In this document: positions 49,001 to 60,577 of the stretch, in pieces
Position numbering within the stretch: position 1 is the stretch's first letter
Layout of the letters: each line of letters begins with the position of its first letter
Source: Collybiopsis luxurians FD-317 M1
Taxonomy: Eukaryota; Basidiomycota; Agaricomycetes; Agaricales; Omphalotaceae
Assembly: GCA_000827265.1 (NCBI GenBank)
Contig: KN834757.1
Location: 844,537-908,536 of the forward strand
Direction of reading: 5' to 3'
Length of the DNA: 64,000 bases
The notes under the pieces: model-generated
Database searches by the model: none
Told to the model about the DNA's origin: nothing
The model's input: only the letters and a program-made list of their open reading frames with translations
Program-made: the position numbers and the translations under genes

Positions 49001-49405
49001 CCATTATCAGACTTCCACGATCATTTCGTCTTTGGGACCTGGGCTATTTTGATGTGGCCACTTCGTCTTGGGACCTGGGCTACTTTTATGTGGCTGCTTC
49101 GTCTCTTGACCACCATCTTTTGTGTCCCGTCCATTATCAGACTTCCATGATTATTTTGTTTTTGAGACCTGGGCTACTTATGACACACTTTCGTGGTTTT
49201 TCTTTTGTATCGAGTTGACTGGTCGTCTCTGCATCACTTTGATGTGACTGCCCCTTCCTCCGTCTCTTGGCATCTTCGTTTTTCCCTCTTCCATTTTCTC
49301 GGTCAATCATGGCATCGGGAAACTGACTAACTTCTTACGCTACAGGTCGCACAGGGGCATAGCGATATCGGATTAGCGTGGATTCATAAGGAGAAGTTTC
49401 AATGA
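46016..49405 (+). CDS. Sel1-repeat protein, Nif1/Dsf2-like
   Basis: 789 aa in three exons (46016-48199, 48483-48608, 49346-49405). The first about 570 residues are disordered, Ser/Pro-rich with homopolymer-like runs (SSSSSSPRSLS). The C-terminal domain has Sel1-type alpha/alpha repeats: ASYFQKSATEEGGCGVGMLM, WGVRKDEKSGFGWVRKAAEG, VGQCFFHGWGVQKDQKMGV, YYKVAAELGDPDAQNDLGF and GCKKDRKEAAKWYRAA, ending WIHKEKFQ. In yeasts proteins of this form (Nif1, Dsf2) act in cell-cycle control; that assignment is by resemblance. Intron 2 is 737 bases and full of minisatellite, far longer than its neighbours. ATG ATG at 46016; the second Met is equally possible. Confidence 0.82.
48787..49200 (+). repeat. 54-bp minisatellite inside the last intron of the Sel1 gene
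   Basis: Tandem copies of a unit containing TTTGATGTGGCTGCTTCGTC and GATCTTTTCTGGGACCTG. The first copies are spaced 54 bases (48842 to 48896). Later copies are shorter and mixed with CCATTATCAGACTTCCA segments. Since 54 is a multiple of three, one frame stays open (18-residue unit YFDVAASSLELDLFWDLH). Confidence 0.85.
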
Positions 49406-50804
49406 AGTGAGAAACGATGCTTACTAGGACAAGCTACCCGGAGTACAAACTACTCTGGGTACAGAGCAAATTTCCTTCGTTATCACGTGCTTGGTGCTTG
49501 ATGGTGTCACTTGTGCTGAGAATACTCTTTCGAAGAAGGAAAAAGACTAGGTTCAAGGTTGAGGTTAAGTTTGGGTGTGGACTAGGGTAAAATAGTAAAA
49601 CGGTTGGCAGACGGATCGAAGGAAGGGGGTTATACTGAGAATCAAAACGACGGTGAAAGGCGACACGTCAAATGCCGAAAATGAGGAGGATCCGAGGCGC
49701 TGTGCAGCGCTCAAAATGGTCGGGGATGGGGTCGGGCACGAGCTCATCGGGGAGTGTGAATGGAGAAAGCATGTGGATATCAGGGGACTTTAGGAAACCT
49801 TTCGGATGGGGTTAATTCTTACTTTGTACTAACCAATGGCCTAACTATCTATCATCGTTTCCGTTTCCGTTAACGTTAATTCTTTCTTTCTTTTGTTCTT
49901 TGTCTCTCTTTCGTAACGGCCTTACTATTACTCAACTCTTTTTGGACATCAGCTCCACTTCTCATCGAAAAATCCATCTTATAAGCATACTATAATACCT
50001 GCATAAGTACATACCTCCATATTCAGTAGGACAACGATCCCACACAATCTACTGCATAACCTTCTCTTCCTCTATTTTAAAGACCGGTCTTCTTCATCTT
50101 CCGTAACTTACGAGCGGTCGCGCTCGAGATATCGGAGTCTCAAAATTTGTGTAAAAGGAAATCTTTTACAGCAGGAACTGGACCAGCTCAGTTCGCGATA
50201 AGCTCGTATGCAATAACAGCCTGCCCACGTTTCCAGCAGTTGGAACACCAGAAGTTCTATCACGATGCAGTACCTTGTCAAGCGCCACGTTCCAACTTAG
50301 TCTGACAAGCCTTACGTGCTTCACGGAGACGAATTAATCTCGAGAATAGGCAATCGAACAACTTCAGCATAATGGCATTTTTACTTGCCAATAAGTATGC
50401 AGGGAAATGGGGTGACACTTCCTCGGTTTCACTCATCCCTCGAAGCGGCTACAATCCGGGCCGGGAAGCTATCCACTTCCTTGGCAGAAGCGAAAAGTCG
50501 ACTTGGACTTTATGGAGCCGGCGGCACGTACGGGATACAATACCGTACCGGGTACGCCTTCCAGCTCTAAAAATACCTTACCGTAGCGCATATATCCACC
50601 AAGATGGAAAATACACGGCCTATCATTCTCTTGGTCTCCCACAGGACAAAGGTCACTTGCCTTGCGAGTTCATGGTGGTGCTCCTGGATTCTCTCGATTT
50701 GTTGAATTTCACCGACTATTACGCCGTCGTTAGGAGGTAGGAGGTATATTTAAATTCGAGCTGGAACCTGGCTGCTGAACGACTTGGTTCTTCTTTCTAT
50801 CGAG
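49406..50804. other. Intergenic region upstream of the acetylesterase
   Basis: No convincing gene. The frame at 50372-50740 (122 aa) shows no domain and ends before the esterase start. TATATTTAAA at about 50743-50752 lies about 55 bases before the esterase ATG and may be its TATA element. Confidence 0.35.
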
Positions 50805-51892
50805 ATGCTGCCTTTAACACTGGCTTCCGTGCTCTCTCTGATCCCTTCCATCGTTGGTCAGACTGTGTTTTTGGCCGGAGATTCGACTATGGTAGGCGAT
50901 TGTCTCTTACGGGAAGGCCGAAGTTGGACTGAAAAAGATCAATTAAACGGGCTGCTGGAGGTGACGGTGCCGGAACTAATACAGATGGTCAGAGCGAACG
51001 GCTTTAATTAAAGTCACTGATTGTATACCCGCCGTACCTATCTAGGATGGGGCCAATTCCTCGGCCAGTACATCAGTCTTCCGGTGACCAACAACGCAGT
51101 GGCCGGAACTAGCGCTCGTAGTTATACTACCCTCGGGCTTTTCAATACCCTCATTAGTGAAGTTAAATCTGGAGATTTTGTTGGTAAGTCCTTACCTTTG
51201 CGAAAAGGGCCTTTTTCGACATCTGACTTGTATCGTGATTCTTTTGCTAGTCATTGAGTTTGGCCACAATGATGGGTCAGCAGGTGCCATTGACAATGGG
51301 GACGAGGATGCAGTTGGTGCGTTCAATTGACGAAAAGTATACTAAGCATCCGTTCTTCTCGTTGATTGGACATCACCTCACAGGCGATGCACTGAACCTC
51401 ACTCAGGTCGTTACGGAAGCAAAGTAAGGCCGTTTCACCTTGATTCTTGATTCCTTGATTATCGAACTCGAAAATTTACATCTTGATTAAAGCGGGAGCA
51501 CAGAAGTAATTCATTCGTTCAACTTCTATATCACAAATGCGGCAGAGGCTCTTATCTCCAAAGGCGCAATTCCCATCATCTCATCGCAGACTCCAGACAA
51601 TATCTGGGATGGAAATGTCCTAGCTCCACCCTCCCGCTTCGTGGCGTACGCACAAGAAGTTGCTGGAAACACTAGCTTGGTATACATCGACCATTTTGAC
51701 TATGTTGCCCAGGCGTACGAAGCTTTGGGTGAAACCACGGTCAACACATTTTACCCTGTGGATCATTTGCATACCTCTCCAGCTGGGGCAAACGTAGTGG
51801 CTGAGGCATTTGTCAGGGGATTATTGTGCTCGAATAGTGCACTTAAAAAATTCGTGAATAGTGCGGGCCAAGCTGTTCCGAGTATGTATTGA
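50805..51892 (+). CDS. Rhamnogalacturonan acetylesterase (CE12, SGNH hydrolase)
   Basis: Secreted enzyme that removes acetyl groups from pectin rhamnogalacturonan. MLPLTLASVLSLIPSIVGQT is a signal peptide followed by the SGNH block I motif VFLAGDSTM (Ser nucleophile). Later exons carry DGWGQFLGQYISLPVTNNAV (block II region), VIEFGHNDGSAG (block III with the oxyanion Asn), GSTEVIHSFNFYITNAAEAL, and the catalytic Asp-His in VDHLHTSPAGANVVAEAFV, ending VPSMY. Five or six short exons. One junction is unclear: between GDSTM (50895) and the segment AAGGDGAGTNTD (50952-50987) no GT-AG pair I found keeps the frame, so there may be an odd splice site or a one-base break. Confidence 0.85.
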
Positions 51893-52184
51893 GTCCTGTT
51901 TGATTCCAGAAATCTGTGCTAACGACTGCTCAATTGGGGTGCCGTTAAAGATGGATGTTTGTAGCTGTATATGTTCATATGTGATTTCTGACAGAAGGTA
52001 CTGTATACAACACGGTTATATGCGCTTTATCTCTAGTCCGTGAATTCCCGACCAGAAATTTCAACAGCTGGCTGTCTGGATCTATGTTCTAACAAGGCAT
52101 TGAACCTTCTACATCCCGACCTGGATTTGATTGGGCGAAATATCAACATCATTGAGGAAGTGTCATGTTACCATTGATTTTGCA
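51893..52184. other. Convergent 3' spacer
   Basis: Between the acetylesterase and the unknown gene; nothing recognised. Confidence 0.3.
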
Positions 52185-52844
52185 TTAAAGCTTGTACATG
52201 GAAGGGGTGGCATTCTTATACTGATCAACATATCCTGCTCGCTGTTTCTCTAATGCGTCCAACTGGTCCATTGGGAAGTTGCTTGCTATAGTCGTAAACT
52301 CCACAATCTTCCGGCTGTCTATAGACAGATCGTTGGACTGGGATTCGATTCTATACATACCGGTTCAGATGGGTACTTGGACACTATGAAGAACAAATCA
52401 TCACGTACTTGACCGCGACAGCCTTTCGTCGGAAGGAGGGGATCGGCTTTCCCGTTTCCGGATGAGGAGTCTGAAGACCAGTGATAATGTATACACCGCC
52501 AACGGCCCCGTCCTAAGGGCATCATTGACATGTCAGTAAAGATCAAGATGTTGCTGATAGATACGTACGCGTTGCGTGGCAGGATCTACCGCAGTAGCTA
52601 CGCGGTCTGTCCACCAAAATCCCAAGGAGCCTTCTTCTGAGGATCGCATACCCAGAAGGAGTAGGTCGATCTGCTCTCTAGTTATAGGTTTGCCATTGAG
52701 CGAAGCCCTGACATGGGGAGCAAATATGTCCTCGATGGCTTGCTTGGCTTTTGTTTTCGAGTCCGAAAGGTAGATGGCAGCGGTGCGTTTATCGGCCCAT
52801 TCTGAGATGGAACAAAGCTTTAGGGGTTGTGATTGGGATGACAT
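52185..52844 (-). CDS. Unknown small protein, possibly NTF2-like
   Basis: Three exons on the minus strand giving about 165 aa: MSSQSQPLKLCSISEWADKR to DPATQR, then DGAVGGVYIITGLQTPHPET with GKPIPSFRRKAVAV, then RKIVEFTTIASNFPMDQLDA to ATPSMYKL. Splice sites (CGC|GTACGT, CCTTAG|GAC, and AA|GTACGT with GACAG) are in phase. The order of a helical start (KQAIEDIFAPHVRASLNGKP), a WWTDRVATAV strand and a turn with GGVYIITGLQ suggests a SnoaL/NTF2-like cone fold, but I do not recognise a specific family. Confidence 0.7.
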
Positions 52845-54110
52845 CGTATAGAGCTTTGAAGAAATAGTCTGTGCCTAGTTCGAGTGATGATTACGGACTA
52901 GAAGTTGCACTTGCGAAGAGAACGACTGCCCTTTTATACGGTTCTTTTTTGTACTCACTGTATTCAATGCCAAAATGGGATTCAGCATACACTACGTTGG
53001 GCGTTCCCGCACTTATACATAGCGCGGACTGAAGAAAACCAAGCGAACCACTCGAGCTCTTGCCGTGTTGTTGAATCTGGTTATAGTTATTGCGTATCAA
53101 TTCATAGCCTTGATAGGCACTATTTGAACATGTGTTTACGGTTAAGACCACTTCTTGCATAGTATCGCTGTTCCCCTAGACCTGCCAACTTTTGAAAAGA
53201 AAAGTTCGTATCACGCGGGTTCCTCGTTTTGATTTGCTGAGCCCATTCTGATATTTATGATTTTGCCAATTGTCATCTTTGAGCTGCTGCAGCCGTGACT
53301 TGGTACGTTGACTGTTCCGAATCCCTCTGCTTCTTGTTAGGTATTAATTAACGTGAACATAATCGTCACACCCACGAGCGTGGCTCTCTGAATTGCTGAC
53401 ACACTGAGAGCGACTTTGCGTCGGAGACGGAGAGCATGACAGGCTAGGTGTCCTGTATTCGGAAGCTCTTCTCTATGTACTTGCTTGTACATACATAACA
53501 GCTAGTTGTTACACCCGGGGTCACATCCAAACCAGTCAGTTTAGGGCACTCAGAATGTTGGGAAAAAAAAAAATCAATACTAAGTAGACGAACCGTCCAT
53601 AATAGTGTAAAGTTACAATCATTGATTGCGCTTCGAGTACGTACCGCGTATAAATGGTTGCTGAACGTTACTTATGGAGCGAGCTGAGTCTCTGAACTCC
53701 GAAATACTGTAACACCGGCTTATAAGTCATGACCCAATAACGGTGGATAGAAATCGAACAAGTACATTCATAAAGCTTCATTCCTAAGATTTATCCCACC
53801 GTATGAGATACATCTATCTAGTTAAAGTGACCGGTTATGGGCTGTGACCACGCCGATGATCTGGTATAAAGACGTTATCACATCCCGCACTCTTCGTTCC
53901 ATGTAATGTAGGTAATGTGTATAGAGTTGAGACGAGCTGATGAACTGTCACACTTGCAATCGAGTTGACCTCAGTTACTTGAACCATTTGACACAGCTTA
54001 ATAGCATTGAATAATTTGGTGCGCATATAACAGGTAGTCGCATCCAAAATCCGTTGATGGTTGTTTCCAGTCTCTGAAAAAGATGATCAACTCTGCCTGA
54101 CAGTGACCGG
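52845..54110. other. Gene-poor stretch
   Basis: The minus-strand 89-codon frame at 52891-53160 lies in the promoter of the previous gene and shows no domain. The rest is without recognisable features; an A run sits near 53563. Confidence 0.3.
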
Positions 54111-55010
54111 ATGACGAGTCTTATCAGGTCATTTCACGAACTAGAGGACTTGTATACCTCAGCGAATAAGTTGTTGTCAGAGTACAGTCACTTTTCCGAC
54201 GAAATCGCTAACATAGAACAGAAGGCTCTGGGAAATTTCCCTGTGAATTCTAGACTGAAGTCGTAATCCATTGACAACGGAAAAGACTTCTTCTCGGCGG
54301 AGAGGGGCACAAAGAGAGAATGATTGGATCCGAGCGACTCAAAGATGGCATTCCAATTCACTGAGCGTGAATGTATGCCCCAATCAGGAAGATTGAATAG
54401 AAACTTCGGCCACTCACCGGTATGTGTTATTCTTTTGCATTCCACTTTCAATACAGATATCATTATATTCTTTTTCTTGGACCTTGAGACGGTCGTTCAA
54501 AGTAGCTACTCAGAGGAACATTCTCGTAAATTCTTCGGTCTTTTCTCTCCTTTTGCTGACTTCGATAGCTGTCTCTTTTTTTTTTCTCCCCCAATTAATT
54601 AGTAAGTATTGCAATCAAAATTCTCATCAATGCCACCCATCTGTAATACGCTTATTTCCATGAGCAGGATCTAAGTAGTTTGGATCAGGAAAACAAACTT
54701 TTGCAGACGCAGGCTCTGGCTCAAAAGCGGCAAAGCAAAATACGAGCCGGTGAATATTAATCTGGATCCTCCGCCCACGATGGAGGTCGGATCATATACA
54801 TTCTCAAAAGTGAGTATGTAAATGAAGTTACCGAGCTGATCGATTTGAGAGAATACGAGACGCTGATTGCCAGACGATAGCGCCGGTCCCTTGTCCGGGT
54901 CATGACCAGGGAGGACTGTTTGCGTGGCTTGTCACCTCCGACTTGTCGGAAAAGCTATTTGAAAAACCCATTCTCTGGAGGTTTCTGCGAACCTACTACT
55001 GAAGAAACTC
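54111..55010 (+). pseudogene. Possible decayed gene with coiled-coil pieces
   Basis: Disconnected coding-like pieces on the plus strand: MTSLIRSFHELEDLYTSANK with EYSHFSDEIANIEQKAL (54111-54266), DLSSLDQENKLLQTQALAQK (about 54668-54730), and GHDQGGLFAWLVTSDLSEKL with FEKPILWRFLRTYY (54896-55002). The frames cannot be joined into one gene. This may be a relic or several chance frames. Confidence 0.3.
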
Positions 55011-57351
55011 AGTATCCCACTGACACTGTCACCAGAAGTCACAATTCAGTCACCGGTATCTGGGCAACAGGCTCCACAAGTCGTTTAACTAACGCGCAAA
55101 CGCGTCGAAGAATGATAGATTATTCTCTACATGTATTTAATATCTGATTCAACTTGAACGACGCGTGTCACCATCTCAAATACGCGTCAAATGCTAGCCC
55201 TACCCACCTCATGGCATGCATGAGAAGGGCGGAGGGTAGGAGCAAGGCGACAGGTGAGGGAAACAAGCAGGGTCGAGAAAAAGTGCCCATGGGGATGAAA
55301 ATAAGAGCGAAATACTTCAATGCATATATATGGGTAGACTAAAGCAACTATTTTGGTGGTTCGAATGAAAGGGCAGAGCCAGGAAGGAGGGCAACGTATC
55401 ATGTGAGTAATGCCGATCTCTGAGACCAAAAGTTTGCCGACAGTCAGGAACTTTAACGGGGGTTCGGCACTGAAACGGCAGATTTCTGACCCGCCAAATT
55501 GAGTGATTCAGTGCATATCCATTGGTGAAAGAGTGCTTCGAAGGTATGAACTCGATCTCTGCAAGGAAAACATGAACTCCACGCATAAAAAAGGATTTTA
55601 CTTAGTAAGTGATCGAGGAAGTCTTCCCACTGTTGCGAACTCAACGCGAACTACTGCCCTTAAAACAAAACTTCAAGTTAAAGGCTCGGTAATGTTCAAC
55701 AACTCAAGCAAACTCAAGCATTGGCACTAAGTGTATAATACTTCGTTGGATCATCCCGAGCGTGGCTCGATTTGCTTCTGGTTGAAGATACAGACCGTGC
55801 AGGTAGGCGGCACCATTCGGATTCGGAATAGCTGGCAAAACCTGGTGCTATTCATGCTCCTGTTCCCCGTTCGACTCGAGCCGAGACCCTCCTATCCTTC
55901 AGCAGTCGTTTTTCCTCCGTTTGCTCGGGTCTCCAGGGTGTCCTTCGTGATTGAGGCGATTGCGACGGATGCTTAATGAGCCGGTCTGAAGCTCTTGTGG
56001 GATTTTTTAGTTTTGATGGATTGCCGTTGACTTTCAGTCTCTGCTCTGCCGAATAATACTGCTCTTCAATCCATCTGCGAGCTGAGCAAGAGATGGTCCT
56101 TCATCTAAGAATTAAATTAAAATTTGACGTCAGTGTTTAGTACCCTGGGCGCCAGGAATAGGTTGCTATGGACAAATTCAGTAAGTAGCTCTCCTACCTC
56201 CTGACTACATTTTGTATATCCAACTCTCCAACGCTCTCCAACGCTCTCCAACGTCTAATAAATTCCGGCACTTATGAGGTCAGCGGTCAGTCTCAATGTT
56301 TCTATAAAGGAGTCGGGGTGGAGTGCGTAAACAGGCTTCCTGAATATCAACCTAAACCTCGCTCATACGCACGCGGGTTCAGCCTCTTTAAAATCCTTCA
56401 CCTCTCAGCCATTTGATGCTGATCGTCTAGATCTGCCATGCTTTCCTCTACAATAGTTGTGAGAACCACTGTTTTTTTATTGTTCGACGGACCTCTGAAC
56501 AACCAGGTCGTTAGTCTCAGACCAAGTCTACTCCTACTATCCACCTCACGAGTCCGGACTCTCGAAAATCGACAGTAATTTTGCAGACCATTCCGGAAAA
56601 TGGATCCCTTTCAGCTCCTCTTATCGCATCTGTTCCACAGCCCGCATACGATTGTAAGTCTGCATTTCGTGTAGTTTGTTTTCAAGAGGGTGAATCCTCT
56701 CTAGATTTCAATCGGAGTGGTAATCGTAACGTCACTGATATGCTACAAGAGAGAGCGGCTTTGTAAGTTAATTCTTTCGGAACAACAGCTGCAATGCATC
56801 CTGATTCTTGCCTTCAATCAGAGAACGGATTGTGCATGCATTTTCGAAAACTGGAGACGAATAGGCACGAGGGCGTCAAATCTCATTCGACGGTGCTGTG
56901 CGCCTGAAAATGAAAGCCTCGAAGGCTCACCAGTGCATCCATTAATCTTCTCAATATCGTGTTCTTCTGTTCCAAATACTTCTCTAAGTTTAACGTGTAT
57001 CTTTACTGTCAGTATAATATCTTCGTTTCATGTATTTCACCATTAAATATCCTAGAATTGTAGTTTTATAGTGCGGAGTACGATCCGTATACACGGGTCA
57101 AAGTCTCGTTGTGTAGTAGAACTGAACAAATCGCTGTCGTGAGCCATCTGTCAAGAATCACTCCATGGTACATGCATCTTTGAGTGGTTGACTGCTTCGG
57201 CTTTATCGCTTTGGTCTTCTGCCCTTTCCGACCCCTTATAGTATTTATTCCTCCATGTTGTATCATCCTCCCTCTCCGATTTAGAAAAGGTAAGAATCAA
57301 GGCAGTAAGGAGCATGAACACATGGGAAACTTGAGGGGCGCTGCACGAAGA
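55011..57351. other. Gene-poor stretch
   Basis: Short frames on both strands without domains. The 10-base unit CTCTCCAACG is repeated about three times near 56225-56255. A frame at 56581-56766 could be an exon of something lost. No RNA gene recognised. Confidence 0.3.
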
Positions 57352-57558
57352 CCTCGGTCGAGAGTTTTGCGTCGCAGTTACTTTCAAACGGCGCCAGGGG
57401 AAATGAGACGTTGAAATGGGTGAAGCTGTGTGTCAATAACCAGGGGTTGTCATTCGTAGTGGCAAACAAGGCCGAGAACACGTTGAAACAGGAACCAAAG
57501 TGGTACGGACTCTCCATGAGGACGAAACAAGCTGGACTTTCTCATCGGTCGAACTAAA
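57352..57558 (+). pseudogene. Relic of an F-box gene last exon
   Basis: GAGAGTTTTGCGTCGCAGTT and GGGAAATGAGACGTTGAAAT closely match 59640-59700 inside the last exon of the gene at 58060; further matches with deletions reach 57558. The stretch has stops and cannot code. Confidence 0.7.
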
Positions 57559-58059
57559 TCCACTGCTTCAATAACCTTGATACCGATTCGTGTACTTGGA
57601 GATACAGTACCATGAATGTGTCGAGTACGAATATTATATACTGATTGGTGTAAATGTTACGTTTAAGTCCACAATATTATATAAACGTCGGCTCTTCTAA
57701 CCGCTCCCTCGATGTTCGGCTCAAAATCAGAGCTCATATTTCAGAGTTATCCAGAGTTTCCCGCTCAATCAAAGCTGAAAGCCTTTCTAGATATTACCTC
57801 CGTCGAACCTCCATCGTCTGCTATACCGAATGCAATCCCGCAATGCATCACTGGACTCTTTTCATTTCTCATCTGGGCGACTGCGTCAAATTTGTGACTA
57901 ACAAAGGTTGTGGATTGGTTGAGCTTAGCTGCGGCCGGGTAGATTATTTTGTGTGTTATCTCAAATATGTTGTTCGCCAATTTCACGCCACAGATATCAT
58001 TTCAAGTCGTCAGCTTTATACGCTGAGGCTACGCAGAGCAGCTTCCATGTTTCTTCAGG

Positions 58060-59942
58060 ATGGCGACGACCATGTTTTCTTCTCTTCCTCCAGAGCTTTT
58101 GGATCTGATTGGGAACGAGGCGAGTAATTCGACAGCCTTTGGAGCGAACACTTACTCTCAATATCTGAACAACAGACAGCTCGGCTTCAAGACAGAAAGA
58201 GCCTACGATGTACTTGTTCTCTGTTTGGAATGGTTTTTAGGCCTCATGTTCTTGCTGGGGTGACACTGAACATTCAATCGGATAATTTAGACCCAGGGAT
58301 TAGCCTACTTGAAGCCCTTGCAAGAGAGTTTAATTCGGGGCGTCGTAGCGTCTCCAAACTTATTCGAACGCTCTATATCGACTCCCTCTCCCCGGAGTTT
58401 TCTTCTGAAGACTCGTTCTCCGATGTGTTTTCGAAGCAAAAGTCGAGCTTGAGCTTGCTGCGGTTGTGTTTGGAGCCTGCTTTGAAGTCTTTGCGTAGTC
58501 TGAATACCCTTCAGTGCGTCTGGCGACGTCGATTGCGCTGTTTATCACTGATTAAGATTTCAGATGGCGCTGCCAATCAGGGGAGTCTGAATGGACCAGA
58601 GACGTCCTCTTGGCACTGTTATCCACACCAAGCTGGTGTAGAAATCTGAAACATTGCACCATCTACAACGATTCAAGTAGAAAAATCTCTATTCCCTCGT
58701 CTCTTTTACGAAGACTTCGACTTCTTTCTATCACTGGCCCTGTAATCCCTGCCATTTCTTCAAGGTCCCCCGCGCCACGACTTGAAACTGTCCACCTATT
58801 TCGTCAAGGACCCCGTCTTACGCCTTTGAATAAAGTCATTCCTTCTACTATCTCAAGTCTGGGATTAGATGGGTGGAGCGTCGACGTTCCGAAAATTATC
58901 CACAAAAATCTCACATCGTTACATCTTGGCGTACAGATGATTTACACTAACTCAGATATCGCTCTGGATCCGCATGGATATTTACAACATGAAACTGCAT
59001 ACGATAGTTTGTGGAATACTCTCTCTGTCAAGCAGATCCACCTTCGTAGCCTTACCGTCGAGATCACCGGTGCTTTGTTGGACTACTTGCAGTCCTACTC
59101 TGGGCTGGAAAATCTCTCTCGTATGGGACACTTAATACCAACAAGACTTGAAGAAGTGTCCTTTCGCAATCGGTTTTTCGAGCGCGTCCTCCCAATGCAT
59201 GAGAAGACTCTCCTAAAGTTGGAAATAAAGCAAAAGTATGACGACGGGTGGTGCTTTGGTCCACATAATGTCGAAGTCTTTCGTAGATGCAGAAGGTTAA
59301 GGTGTCTACTGGTCGGTGTAGACTCTCACGGGCTAAATGATGGTTCTGAGCCATTCGTCAATGCTGATGACTACATCGACGTTAGTCGGTATTTTTCACC
59401 AGGGGCCAGCCAGAACTCTGTAGTGCGTGCATCTTTCCCCATTCCTCAACCTACTGAGAGTAGTTACTAATTAGTCTTCGGTTCTTTTCACTGTTCCATA
59501 GCATCTACTCTTTCAGATGATATCGTCTTCCCTCCCTGACATGGAGAAGGTCGAAATCTATGCAGTGGGGGGCACAGACACTTGGGGAAATGCGAGGAAT
59601 CGCCCTTTAGGAATTCAAGGACGCCTGAAGGCATCAATCGAGAGTTTTGCATCGCAGCTACTTCCAAACGGCGTCAGGGGAAATGAGGTGTTGAAATGGG
59701 TGAAGGTTTACGTCGATAACGAGAGAGTGCTTGTCCAAAATGCAAGCAAAGTTAAGAGGTCGCTGCAGCAGTTTGCATCTGCAGAAGGATGGGTGGTGGT
59801 TGGGGGGGATGGCGAAGAGTTTTCGAAGAATGATGAAGAACTTCCAGAAAAGAAACGCCGACCTGTTCACAGGATGAGTCAAGCGGTGCGGGAGTTTTCC
59901 ACGAGGGCAAAGCGAGCTAGGCTTTATCACTGGTCAAACTAA
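58060..59942 (+). CDS. F-box protein, third subfamily
   Basis: 559 aa in four exons: 58060-58123, 58180-58513, 58564-59419, 59517-59942; all GT-AG with matching phases. MATTMFSSLPPELLDLIGNE is a canonical F-box start, and after splicing continues RLQDRKSLRCTCSLFGMVFR, as in Agaricomycete F-box proteins. The middle is leucine-rich (LRRLRLLSITGPVIPAISSR) and the last exon is charged with a basic tail (EKKRRPVHRMSQ). Predicted SCF ubiquitin-ligase adaptor, substrate unknown. A relic of its last exon lies just upstream at 57352. Confidence 0.82.
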
Positions 59943-60577
59943 TTTATAGTGTTTATACGGTCGTGGCTGATTGTCTGGGTGCTTTCACGGTGTAAGTTAA
60001 AGTTTGCTTAGACTAATTTGCTGGTTCGGAAAAGGAGAGCTTAGGCTTCAAACAAGTACGTTTAAATATCTATGTTTATATGATTATGGTACGCGTTTTT
60101 ATTGAAGGCTCGCGAAACTGAAAGTGGAGTCCATAATGTCAAGGTTGGTGTTAACTGGCCGCCCAAGCGCAAATTACCACTTGGCTATTGTTACTGTTGC
60201 TATTTGACTAGGGAATCACTATTACTACCATACTCACTGAACGATAATGGTGGTCCTGCCTCTTCTTTGCTGGAGAAAGCTGGGCGGTCTACCACCGCCG
60301 GAAGCTCGGGAGAGGCATATCCTTTTTTGGACTTGAAACTTCGACCTATTATAGTATCCTATTTCATGTCCTCCATGTTCGGTATTGACAGTGTATGAAG
60401 AAGGGCAGAGCAAGGAAAAACAATGCACCGCTGCCGAAGTGACGCGCAAACGCGTTTTGTAAATCGGCTGACGAGTTTATCTCAACAGCTTCCTTTAAAA
60501 GCAGCGGCCTCAAGCTCGAAGATGAAACAGAATTCAAGCATTATAGCCCTCTGCTCTTCCTCCCTCACCTGCTGACG
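59943..60577. other. Intergenic upstream of aldo-keto reductase copy 2
   Basis: No gene recognised; TTTAAAAG at 60494-60501, 77-84 bases before the ATG at 60578, is a probable TATA-type element. Confidence 0.35.

Noticed and set aside
48669..49052. 127-codon frame with 18-residue repeats
   Set aside because: It is the intronic minisatellite read through; the Sel1 exons on either side splice in phase without it.
50372..50740. 122-codon frame upstream of the acetylesterase
   Set aside because: No domain, no paralogue, and immediately followed by the esterase promoter.
52891..53160. 89-codon minus-strand frame
   Set aside because: Sits in the promoter of the unknown gene at 52844 and has no recognisable domain.
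56225..56255. Three copies of a 10-base unit
   Set aside because: Too short and few to call a functional repeat; no CRISPR-type spacers, and CRISPR is not expected in this genome.
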